From Syncephalis plumigaleata (lineage: Eukaryota > Zoopagomycota > Zoopagomycetes > Zoopagales > Piptocephalidaceae), in contig JAIXMF010000002.1 in assembly GCA_025201365.1 (NCBI GenBank), positions 930,001 to 994,000 of the forward strand: a stretch of DNA of 64,000 bases, given 5' to 3'. The translations under genes were made by a program, and so were the position numbers. Numbering within the stretch: position 1 is the stretch's first letter; every line of letters starts with the position of its first letter. Below, piece by piece: positions 37,629-49,014 of this stretch. The notes under the pieces were generated by a model. It was not told the DNA's origin. It searched no databases and worked only from the letters and a program-made list of their open reading frames with translations.

Positions 37629-39386
37629 ATGACCTCGTAAGTATATACGCTTCGTAAAAATACGTAAAGCCGCCGCCCGGTGAAGAGAGAACTATGAAGG
37701 AATGTGCGTGTGCGTGGTAGCCGTTCGACACTATTTCTTTCTTTCACAGTGCGCGGATCGTTCGGCCAGTGGGCAATGTCTACGCGACTATTTTTTTATA
37801 GTATTTAATTAGTCGTAGGCGTTGCTCCATTGAATTGTTACTCTTTTCTCTATACATTGAGAGGAGACGTGCAATGAAATTATCCATCGATCTGGTTGTA
37901 TAGCATGAAATTTCTTTTCTTTTTTTGCTTTGACCAGGATTTGAGAATAGAATGTGCATGGAAGCTTCGTCTTTCTTTGTATACATTTTTTTCTTTAAAA
38001 CTATACTTATGATTTATAGTCATCGCTTATGGTGACATTATTGATTATAAATCTAAACTCTTGGATGCACTGTATTAAGCATGTGTTATTCAGGGATTTG
38101 TTAGTGCAAGATACCGGCATTACTCATGCTGGTGCACATCTTGCTCTAATGAAATACATTCGTTCGGAAACCTATACAAGTACACTAGCCCTAGAATGGC
38201 TATGACAGCTTGGTATGGTTAATGCCGACGTATTCGCCGCTGCCACATCTCTACACTGTGGTGTGCGTGCATTACCTGGCCTGCGTATTCCACCGTGTCA
38301 CTGAACTGTTATTTTTACTTTTATAGTACCACTACTGCCACCATTCAGCAAGTCCTCGCTCCTGAGACTTTGCTCAAGAAGCGCCAGGTCAACGAGAAGA
38401 CCCGCGCCGCCAAGGCTGCTGCCGCTGCCAAGAAGCGCACTGTAAGTATTATTTTAATAGAATAATGATGTATTCGAGCAATGCTTGTGTGTCTGTGTCT
38501 ATATGTGTATGATAAAACACATCAACAGCGTATCACATTTATAATAAGAGCAGTGATGACAACCTTTTCAGGACGGCAAACCAATTAACTTGGTAATGAT
38601 GCTGACTGTTAACCATCTTTCGGGACTGAAGCTCTACCATAAATGATACGCTGTTTTATTACTATAGACCAGCATCAGTAATAATAATAATAATGGATTA
38701 ACAATGTGCACATGTAACTAATTTACTTTTTTACACTTGTATTTTGTATAATCAACTAGGCTTCCCGCAAGAACCGCAGCGAGATCTTCAAGCGTGCTCA
38801 GCAATATGTCAAGGAGTACCGCCAGAAGGAGCGCGAGATCATCCGTCTTAAGCGTACTGCTCGCTCCAGCTCCAACTACTATGTGCCAGCTGAGGCTAAG
38901 GTTGTCTTCGTCATCCGTATCAAGGGTATCATGAAGATGGCCCCTAAGCCACGCAAGGTCTTGCAATTGTTGCGTCTTCGCCAGATCAACAACGGTGTCT
39001 TCTTGCGCATGACCAAGGCTACCGCCAACATGCTCAAGTTGGTCGAGCCATACGTCACTTATGGTGAACCAAACCTCAAGTCTGTACGCGAGTTGATCTA
39101 CAAGCGTGGTTACGGTAAGGTGAACGGTCAACGTGTTGCCATCACCGACAATCGTGTTGTTGAGCAAGTTCTTGGCTCCTCCAACATCATCTGTATTGAA
39201 GATTTGATTCACGAGATCTTCACCTGCGGCCCCAACTTCAAGGAAGCCAACAACTTCTTGTGGCCATTCAAGCTCTCCAACCCAACTGGTGGCTGGACAG
39301 CCAAGAAGGCTCGTCACTTCATCGAGGGTGGTGATGCTGGTAACCGTCAAAACTACATCAACAACCTCATCCAACGCATGAACTAG
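37629..39386 (+). CDS. RPL7: 60S ribosomal protein uL30 (RPL7)
   Basis: Exon 1 is only ATG ACC TC (37,629-37,636), exon 2 is 38,327-38,441 and exon 3 is 38,760-39,386; the splices give [21 protein letters not shown], continuing to the stop after NLIQRMN. The basic helix ([20 protein letters not shown]) and the RPL7 core ([65 protein letters not shown]) are unmistakable. Codon use is distinctly biased to C-ending codons compared with neighbours, as expected for a highly expressed gene. Introns of 690 and 318 nt are far longer than the local norm of about 40-70 nt; the second hosts a C/D snoRNA, the first shows no such signature to my eye. No frame problem was seen. Confidence 0.95.
38548..38634 (+). 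ncRNA. C/D-box snoRNA in RPL7 intron 2 (snR39/snR59-like)
   Basis: Box C GTGATGA (38,553-38,559) and box D CTGA (38,626-38,629) are flanked by a terminal stem, gagc (38,548) with gctc (38,631-38,634). An internal C'-like tgatg lies near 38,597. Between C' and D is the guide aaccatctttcggg, complementary to the conserved 25S/28S rRNA stretch CCCGAAAGAUGG; by the fifth-nucleotide rule the target is the G of that stretch. From memory, yeast hosts snR39 and snR59 in the introns of its two RPL7 genes, guiding at this same rRNA region. An outer 12-bp inverted repeat (aacagcgtatca 38,524-38,535; tgatacgctgtt 38,644-38,655) could form a processing stem. It is spliced and trimmed from the host intron. 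Confidence 0.85.
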
Positions 39387-39749
39387 ACTTGTGTCGTCTA
39401 TTTCTCTTCTCTCTCTCTCTTTCACAAAGAAGTGACTAGGGTTGTGATTAATGTTGGACTCTCAATATAATCATCAAATTAAACATGATTTTCTTTTATA
39501 AATATAATGTATTATTTGTATGTACTAATTGTTTACTATTATTATAATGCCATGTAACAAATGTTCTATAATATATGTTAAGATAGGGTGTGCCTCTTCT
39601 ATATCATCATCGCTTGTTATTTCTATAGTGTTGCTATTGTCCATATAAACACTTGTGGTGGTAGATAGATAGAGTGATGATTTTTAACTAATAACTATAG
39701 TGTTTTAACCATCTATTATCTATCTATTTCTTTCCTTTTTAACTTTACA
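39387..39749. other. Intergenic region, no gene seen
   Basis: About 360 bp between RPL7 and the CDK12-type gene, both plus. TC-rich sequence follows the RPL7 stop, then AT-rich spacer. Presumably it holds the RPL7 terminator and the kinase promoter. Confidence 0.45.
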
Positions 39750-42700
39750 ATGGATCGACCATTTCATGAACGACGGCAACGATCTCCCTCCAGAAGTGAT
39801 GAGCACCAACAGCAGCACCACTACAGCACACATAATAGTCGTAGTGACGGAGAGGAAAGAAGAGGAATGAGCGATTACTTGTCAAATACTGAACACTACC
39901 GTTCTAGTCATACTAGTTATCATAGCAATAGTAATAACAATAATAATACTGTTAGTAGTAGTGATAATCATAATCATAATAATAGCAATAGCAATAACAG
40001 TAATGGATATACACCTACTAGTAACAGCAATATGAATTATGGTTATAGAACACGACGAGTATCATCTACTAACAATGCATCATCTCCACCTTCATCTTCG
40101 TCTTTACATAATGTTTATCATAATTACAATTATCAACAACATAACGATCATAATGATCATAATCGATATGAATCAGGACAAGATACTCATTATTATCGTG
40201 ATCAACATCGAATACCATTACATCGACGAAGACATGAACGTAATACTTCACCACCACCACCACCACCATTGACATCTTCATCTTCATCTCATAACATGGA
40301 TCGACGACGTTACACTTCTAATTATCAATCACAACAACCGTATCCTTATTCATATCAGCATCGTCGTAGAGGAGGTAGAGGAGGAGGAGGAGGCGGCGGC
40401 AATAGAGGCAGATATACTTATCGACCAAGAAGTAGAAGTTTAAGTAGAAGTACAAGAAGTCGTAGTCGTAGTCGCACGCGTAGTCGTAGTCGTAGTCGTA
40501 GCCATAGTCGTACTCGCAGTCGTAGTCGTAGTAGTAGCGGTCGTAGTAATCAAAGTAGAAGCAGCAGTTATGATCGGCGTAGTCCACATAGTCCACTTGA
40601 TCGTACTCGATATTATTCATCTGATACGCGACACGTACATCGTAGTAGGCCCTATAGTCGTAGCCGTAGTCGTAGTCCTAGTCGCACTCGTAGTCATAGT
40701 CGTAGTCGTAGCCGCAGTCGTAGTCCCAATCGTAGTCGTCACACTGATCGATTTACTTCAAATTCCTATTCGTATCGATCTAATCCATCCAACTCATTTC
40801 ATAGATACAATAATAGCAGTCAATATTCGTCAACATTATCAGGAGCAGCTCATCATCGACATCATAGGCCACCACCGCATCATAATCAACATCACCATAA
40901 TCAGCATCATAATCATCATCAACATCACCATAATAATCATTATTATGAACAAACATATCGATCACATCCATCGTCTTATTCGCGAGGAAATGGACGATAT
41001 CGACGATTCTATGGAGCACAACGACATTATCAACAGCAACAGCAACCTTCTTCGCCTACTTCACCAGTTTCACCACGTTACCGATCAAGTGAACCCTCCA
41101 CTTCACATACACGATATTATGATACATCTCGAGCAAGTGATCATCATCGATCCTATCGAGAAATAGATAGATTGGAGGAGAGTGAAGGTCCTAGTATAGA
41201 CTATTATCGTACACGGTCAGAAACAATGAATAGGAGTAGAAACGATACCTATGAACATGATCATTATCAACAACCGCAACATCAACATCAACATCATAAT
41301 GGTAATCGTAGTCATGATCACTATTATTCAGAGGAACGAACAAGACGACTAGAATCTAATGAGGATTATGAATCGCGAGGATTTGTAGATTACGCTCCAA
41401 TATCTCGTGCAGATGATCAGTATTACCATTCCATGCCAAGACGACGAGATGACATGGTAGATGATATGGAAAGAGAGGAGAGTCGACTACGAGATAGAGG
41501 AGATCAAGGTCGAGATACGACAGAATGGAATGGAACAGCATCGTCACCACCATCACCAGCATCTGACTATCATCGATCAAACGTGTATAGGAGAATTGGT
41601 CACGCAACTTGGATAATGAATATAACTATACACAACAGGTAGCAGCACCACCAACAACAACAGCAACAGCAACAACAGTAGCAGAAAATACAGATACGAT
41701 ACCGTATAATGATGACACTGAATCATTACAACGTACTACTACTACTACTACTACTGCTACTACTGCTACTGTTGCTACTGCTATTGAGCAAAAATCTAAA
41801 AATGATTACCGTCAATGGAGACACCCTTAGCTGATGTATCTAATTCGAGTATGATTAGAGATGATAAAACAAATACAACAATGACTACATCGACATCCAT
41901 CTCGTCATCAATGTATAAAATCAACTATGGATCGGGACTGGAACTATACGAGCGATTAGGTCAAGTAGGCGAGGGTACATACGGGTAAGCAATGAACTGA
42001 TGTATTCTATTCCATTAATCGATTCATTAACATTGATTCAATACAGTAAAGTGTACAAGGCACGTAATCGAGAGACAGGCCAACTGGTGGCACTTAAACG
42101 TATTCGTATGGAGACAGAAAGGGACGGTGTAAGTATTTGTGTGGATGACACTGTTAGTATAATGATCTAAATGTATTGCATATTATTTAGTTTCCAATTA
42201 CTGCGATACGTGAAATGAAACTACTACAAAGTATGTGTCATGACAATGTGGTGAAGCTATACGAAGTGATGATATTAAAAGGTAATGCGGTCAACTAGCT
42301 AGCTAACTAGCTAGTCATTCATCATACAAGTAACCAAAATACTAATTATCATTTATTGTTAGGTTCGGTCTATCTGGTATTCGAGTATATGGACTATGAT
42401 CTAGCTGGTGTTCAGGCACACCCGATGATACGATGGCATGATACACACATCAAGTGTTTACTACAACAACTATTGCGTGGATTGGATTATTTGCATAAGA
42501 AAGGCATATTACATCGTGATATTAAAGGTAGAGTAATAGGTATATACATATATATAACACTATTAACCTATGATATATGAAATAGGTTCCAATCTATTAC
42601 TAAGTCGAAAGGGTGAATTAAAATTAACCGATTTCGGTCTTGCTCGATGGTATCGACCGAATCAAGCCATTGATTATACGAATCGTGTGGTCACTCTATG

Positions 42701-43574
42701 GTATCGTCCACCTGAATTATTACTAGGTGAAACGAAATACGGGCCTGAAATTGATCTATGGGGAGCAGGGTAAGCTATGACTGTTATCTATAACATACAT
42801 ACATACATACATACATAGATACATGTATATATATATCGCTTTAACTTGTTCTTATTATTATTAGATGTATATTATTGGAATTGTTAACGGGTAAACCTCC
42901 ATTTCAAGGTCATGATGAAATATCGCAATTGGAACAAATCTACCAAGTGATGGGTGTGCCAAACACACAAGAATGGCCAAAAGTAGTCGATCTACCATGG
43001 TATCATTTAATACGACCCAAGGAAGCGTATACATCTACATTTCATGAACGATATGCAAAGTAAGTCATCCTCATCTAGGAATGAAAGAACAGAATAGCTT
43101 ATTATTATTACGCATTATTACACATTAGTGTATTATCACCGAGTACATTCTCATTAGCCGAACAATTATTAGCAATGAATCCGGTTAAAAGACCCACAGC
43201 ACAAGAAGCACTTGAACATGCTTATTTTAAAGAGACACCGTTGCCTTGTTCACCTGACGAGTAAGTCGATTGATCATTGTACTGTCAATGGATTAACTAT
43301 AATGTCAATGTACGCGTCTACATGTAGATTACCAAAAATGGAGGGAGATTGGCATGAATTCGAGTCGAAACAACGTCAAAAGAAACGACACGCATCTGGT
43401 GTAGTGTCGACAACGACTACACTTTCAAGTCAAGATGGCCATGTTGTTAATAATAATAGTAATGGTAATGGTAATAGTGGTACACATAAACGACCTCTAG
43501 ACACTACTGTTACATTATTTGAAGAGGAACCTGATGCAAAGCGTATTACACTTTCATCCGTGACATCACCCTAA
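39750..43574 (+). CDS. RS-rich CDK12/CTK1-type cyclin-dependent kinase
   Basis: The long N-terminal region is Ser/Asn/His/Arg-rich and contains extensive RS/SR dipeptide repeats (coded at about 40,430-40,740) and a Gly-rich stretch, like metazoan CDK12/13. The kinase domain (about 41,920-43,220) has GEGTYGKVYKARN, VALKRI, the cyclin-binding signature [12 protein letters not shown] (PITAIRE, the CDK12/13/CTK1 type), [21 protein letters not shown] and [12 protein letters not shown]. The canonical residues are all present. This family phosphorylates Ser2 of the RNA polymerase II tail. Seven introns split the kinase domain. Two one-base steps are needed: near 41,608 (HATW to NLDNEYNY) and near 41,812 (WRHP to ADVSNSS), both consistent with a missing base. 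The start is the first ATG after an AT-rich leader. Confidence 0.85.
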
Positions 43575-43751
43575 TAGATAATCGATTATTCATTATTATC
43601 ATGTGCCATTACTACTACTACTACTACTATCCATTGACTGTTAGTGCTATTATTTATCATTCTTATAGTACAATAAACACTACTAATGTATTACTGTATT
43701 CATTGCATTATTTAACAAATATAATTTATTATATACCAGTTAACTGGTATT

Positions 43752-46700
43752 CTACACGATAGCTAATTGATCATAAAGTAGTCGACGTAATTTATAGTAA
43801 TCTGAAGAGAATGCACCCTCCAACACGAGTTGACCTGTGGCCGTCTATGGTCGCGAATGAATAGAGAACAGTAAATATATGTGTATACTCATTGAATGTT
43901 CCATCTTATACGACGTGTAATGAACTACTACTATGACACTTACCTTACGGATGGCTACACGATTATTACATACGAGAACACCGTCACCTCGGAATTCTGC
44001 TTGCATACCCGGCTGTTGTTGCAATGCTCGTTTCAACTCGGTCAATTTAGCATCACCGATAAGGGTGGCGGCTCGTGTATACTGTCGTTGCTGTTCCATA
44101 GGAATAGCTTGCAAGGTGGGCGTTGTTGAATCAAGTGTAAATTGCACGCGTGCCATTAAGTAAGCCACTTGACAGTCATCTTTCTGTAATCGCGTATTTA
44201 TATTATTATTATTAGTATATATATCATCAAGGCATGTCCCTCCTCTCTCTTCCCCATTTACTAATGAGTGGTGACTATACCTTCTTGAACTCCAGATTAT
44301 CGATTAATGTATCGGTTAATTTCACCTAAACAATCAGTGTTATCGCAATGAATTATTACTATTACTATTATTATTGCTTACCTGGTACATGTTAGTGGCA
44401 GCCGACACATTAAGCGTTTCACCGATAGTCGGTGCAAACACGTCGTGTGTCATACGTTCGGTGGCTAGACAAGTACGCGCCAAATCCTCGGTGGCCTCTT
44501 TAGTGCCATGCACCACAATCTACGTAATAAATAATCATCTAATAAGCTATCTTATCATTTATAGTAATAACAATAAGGTAATTACCAATTTACGCGGTGC
44601 CACCTGTGGTAGAATCGTTTTAATGGATCGACCATCGGCCAAACCTTCAAAATCAATAAATTGCACATTACACTGCACATTAATCGAACGCGTGTCGATC
44701 AAATATTTACAAGGTGCTTCCGTCTTCTTCTCCTATATGCTATCATTAGTAAAAATGACACATGATTAGCATTGCTTAGCGTAACTTACGGCAGTCGCGA
44801 GTATTCCACCATGAGCTCCGAAATTGGGCTGATCCTTCATGGTACGACCTGCTGCTTGTTCCAATTTCTCGATATCTTGCATATAATGATCCTGCTGTAT
44901 CGTCTCGCCATAATCATCGAATCGACGTCGACGTTCCGTGAATGGAAACATAGGAAATGATTGTGTTTGCTTGAAGAAACCACCGCTACGTACACCATCT
45001 CGTACGTATAGATCGTGTTCCGTGTCGAGCATTGCCTGGTGACGTTCAGCATCTCGTACTGATCGATGTCGACCACTACCACCAGCACTTGCACCTGCAC
45101 CACCAGCACTAATATCGCCTTCTCTTGGTGTTAAATGATCGAAATCCGTGTCCATAGCATCATCAACATCCTCTTCATCTTCCGAACCGATGAATCTGAA
45201 GCGATACCACCTTCATCTAGCACGTTACGACTACGTGCAATCACTGCTGCCTCATGAGCCTCTCGTTCTCGTTGTGTTCTCTCCTCTTCTAGGTATAGAC
45301 GTAACTCTTCACCTTCCAAGGGAATCTTAGTTTTCACCTAATTATAATGTGTAATTACACGTTAAACATGACACTTTCGTAATTCAGCGAGTAATGCTTA
45401 CCGTCACATCCATTGTTATGTCGAGTCCAGTGGCTGGATGTACCGTATTATCCTTGATATTGGCATAATACTTCATCCATGCATCATGCAGGTTACGAGT
45501 AATTGAATCTGGATCACCACGTTCCGTGAGAATAACCGTGTTATTGGGCTGTAATGCCCATTCGAGCCATAGTTGTCGAGAATACCCGGTAATCATACTG
45601 GCACAAGTGGCCAACACCACCTTGGGACCAGTGAATTTGTCCAGCTCTTCTTTATTGTGAATTAAACGAATGGCACTATAATTTGATTACATGTATATTA
45701 TTATTATATTAATATTGTATATGAATATCATAGGGTTATCATGACAATGAGTGATTATACTCCACTTACCGAAAATCAAATGGATGCTCCCTAGATTGAT
45801 GGAATTGCTTTGCCGCATTACCTCCCATCCATTCTGTCATACTTTTCGCATATTGTATCGCGTAGTAGCTGGTGTGTCCTAATAGCAATAGCGGTGCCTT
45901 TATCTTTTGCGTCGACCAATGTTGATCAAGGAGGTAGGCCAACTCTAGAATACGCAGTGATGCATCTATTGGAATAAGAACATTGCCACCGGCCTCTATG
46001 GTGGTATTAATAGTTTCTACAAATAAAGTTAGATAACAGTTTAATGATCTATACAGATAATAGTGCTCGTTTTTATCCTACCGAATAGTGCTAAATCCCG
46101 TTGTTTCCTAGGTGGTTGCACCGATAGTGCATTGAATGCATCCGTAATAAGAATAGATGGACGCATGAGTGCTTCCAATACCACGCCATTAGCATGTAAC
46201 ACCGTGCCATTAAGATGTCTAATGAGCATATAAATAATTGTATTACTTAGTCGATGTCCACTATAGATAGTAAACGACAGCAACAACAACAACATACCTT
46301 TCCTTTTTATGATTGTAATCTACCGCATATACAATCTCCTCCGTATTCTTATGTATCTTCCAGAGAGCGCCACCAATGGTGTGCCCTGCCATATAGGCCA
46401 CAACGGTAATACCGGCACATTTCCCGCTCAATTGCACGGGTTGCGAGTGTTTCAACGTGGTCATACGATTAAATGCATGCTCAATATCATCGATGGTAAA
46501 TAGCTTAAAATCCTCCTCTTGTCGACGCGACTGGAATGCATCGCGTAGTTCTAGTCGACCCATGTATTGTACGGGTAGCGTAGCGTATACAGGACAATTC
46601 AGTCCTAAATGGGCTAACGCGTATGGATACGCGCCTAAATGACGAATATCTGCATGCGATAGTAAGACTGCATCAACACGTGGCGCAACACTAAGCGCAA

Positions 46701-46956
46701 GCGAGAAAAGAATGAGCACATATAGGCGCATACATATGTATATATGTATGTATGTATATGTTATCAGCGCTGTAATAAACGAGATTGCATTAGTATATTA
46801 TGCTTACCGTTTTAACGATTCAAGATCTTGCAAGTCGAATGAATCAAGCCAGCCACAATCGAGTAGAATCTTCGCGTTATCGATTTCTAATAGATAGCAG
46901 AGCCCACCTTCGTTCAACGCGCCAGAGAGCGGTGTGAACTTGATGTAACTCGTCAT
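43752..46956 (-). CDS. CPSF2: CPSF2/CPSF100 pre-mRNA 3'-end processing factor
   Basis: The start is MTSYIKFTPLSGALNEGGLCYLLEI at 46,956. The metallo-beta-lactamase region has DAVLLSHADIRHLGAYPYA, where the HxHxDH zinc motif of the nuclease CPSF73 is degenerate; this is typical of CPSF100. The beta-CASP region follows (VLIPIDASLRILELAYLLDQ, LLLLGHTSYYAIQYAKS, KVVLATCASMITGYSR). An acidic/Ser/Gly-rich insert lies near 45,230-45,060, then the conserved C-terminal block (IDFEGLADGRSIKTILPQVAPRKLIVVHG) and YKLRRLLYDQLAIV at the stop. The protein forms the CPSF73-CPSF100 core of the cleavage complex. One base seems missing near 45,190, where SDSSVRKMKR should read SEDEEDVDD. It is convergent with the CDK gene, only 178 bp apart. 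Confidence 0.9.
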
Positions 46957-48814
46957 GATCTAGCATAGAAGGAACATGCACCGCTTTTCAAGTGAGCAAC
47001 TAGTCGAATAGATAAAACGATAAGCTTGGTGAATATTATGAAATGTGATGGAAATAGCCTGTACACACACACACCATTCAATTACTGTTTATCACATGAC
47101 TATTTCTCATTGTTATTGTAACAATCGATTGAATAGATAGTGGCGAGTATTCTTGCGTAGTTAATATCATTTCACGATTATGTAGCACGATAATATCTAT
47201 ACTTGTATCATAATTATTATTTAATCAAGTTATATAGCATTATTAGTAGTAATACTCGGTGTTGAATAAGACAATCTAACCGAATCAATACTGAAATGAA
47301 CGCAATAAATCATGACGCGATATTAACGTTGCTGACCAATTGCCAATAATAAGTGATATCCGGACCGAATAGCATGTGTTTCTGCCTCATTTACCGCCTT
47401 GAATTTCACCTATTATAAGGGATTAGTATTGGTGATAGCAATGACAACGGAGCTAATGGAGCCGTGATTAATGATGCTACCTTTCTAAATCACAGTAATC
47501 CTATAATGTATTTGCTTCGTTCTCTTGAATGAAATATAATAATAATAATCTGCTAGTTAATTATCTGATAACTCGGTCCGATTTGTCAATTATTACTAAG
47601 TATTGTTGTTATAGGACCAATAATTGTACGAAATAGACTGGTAAAAGTAGTTGATATCGGACCGAATAGAATAGAAACGTATAATACTATCAAATACGAG
47701 GTTAGAATTAACGTATTTCTCGACTGATAATTGTATATCATAGTAATAATACTACATGTATTGCTGACTAATTAAATAAATGTGATCGAGTTTACCATAC
47801 TGTCAATGTATACGACTAGGAATATGGTCAAACAAATGATAGTTCACGCTACGAATTAAGCACTGCCAAGTCACACGGAATAACTTCTTGTACCAATTCA
47901 ATGTGGACCGGGCCGAACAATGCAGCGCTCTTTTCATTCATTGTGTGCTTGACACACACATACACACACACACGCACACATACAGAGAGAGAGAGAGAGA
48001 GAGAGGAAAAGAGAGATACATCCATCCATACAAATATATCAATGCTAGACATGTGAACACAGCAATAACCGTATAAATGGGTTGGTACCAAATTCATTTA
48101 TTGTGTCATCGTCATTTATATTTGGTACCTCGCTTTAACTCCTCCTATCTTATACTTTTCTTTCCTTTTGACTATTACTAATATTACCTTGAATATTGTA
48201 AAAGTTCTCTATTTATTTATCTATCTATCTATTTATCTATTGATATCACTACAGTTAGCCATTTCTAGTCAGCTAGACCGTAGAACAATAGATGTACAAG
48301 ATTTGATTTAGCAGTCGTGTGTTTACGGGTAAGTAATAAAAACGAGCCGCCCATTTTCTCAATTGGCAGTGCAGATATGCAAAATGGTATATGATATTGC
48401 CTGTTGTTATATTGCTGCTATTATTGCTACTACTACTACTGCTACTACTGCTGCGAATAAAGTCGTCGTTTGACCACATTGTTAATTTGACTTCTTCGAC
48501 ACTCCTTTCCCACTTTGAACATGCATCTCATTGACTACTTATATTTTATCACCATTTATTATAGATATCCAGTCAATGCTGCCTGCTATCAATTCGTAAC
48601 CACAACCACTACAACAAGAACCCTAGTTATTAGAGTGCGATAGTTTACATGTTGGTCTCCACAGACCGAACTCACTTTGGCTATTGTCAGTACAGACAAT
48701 CGTGTAATTACTAGCAAGTGTCCCGCTTCTTTTGAACCGAGAGTGCAGTGCTGCCACAGTGGTGGTAAACAAGCAAGCAACGCCTTTTCCCCTGATTCCT
48801 TTAGTATAACAATC
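46957..48814. other. Long intergenic region, no firm gene
   Basis: About 1.9 kb between CPSF2 (start, minus) and the LONRF-type gene (plus). It has (CA)n and (GA)n runs near 47,955-48,005, an ACT/CTA repeat near 48,428-48,452, and an 18-bp motif repeated with one base difference (gatatccggaccgaatag at 47,355-47,372; the same minus one c at 47,653-47,669). Short frames such as minus-strand MNEKSAALFGPVHIELVQE (near 47,940) are not supported by splice logic. The region probably includes two promoters; an overlooked small gene on minus is possible. Confidence 0.4.
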
Positions 48815-48958
48815 ATGCCTCATCGCTTCTTGGAACATTTCCTACGTCGCAATGGAGGTGACGCCAGTAATAGCAACAGAAATAATGGACTTACATTTCC
48901 GAATCCCATCTCTTTTGAAACCAGCAACAACAACAACGACAACAACAACAACAACAGC

Positions 48959-49014
<56 letters not shown>

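Noticed and set aside
40318-41607. Several long frames on both strands within the RS-rich CDK gene
   Set aside because: They are shadows of the repetitive AGT/CGT and CAT/CAA codons of the RS- and His-rich region; only the 39,750 frame gives a sensible protein.
47849-48097. Minus-strand 82-codon frame through the (CA)n/(GA)n repeats
   Set aside because: Most of it is Ser-Leu and Cys-Val from dinucleotide repeats; the remaining 30 codons are not supported by splicing.
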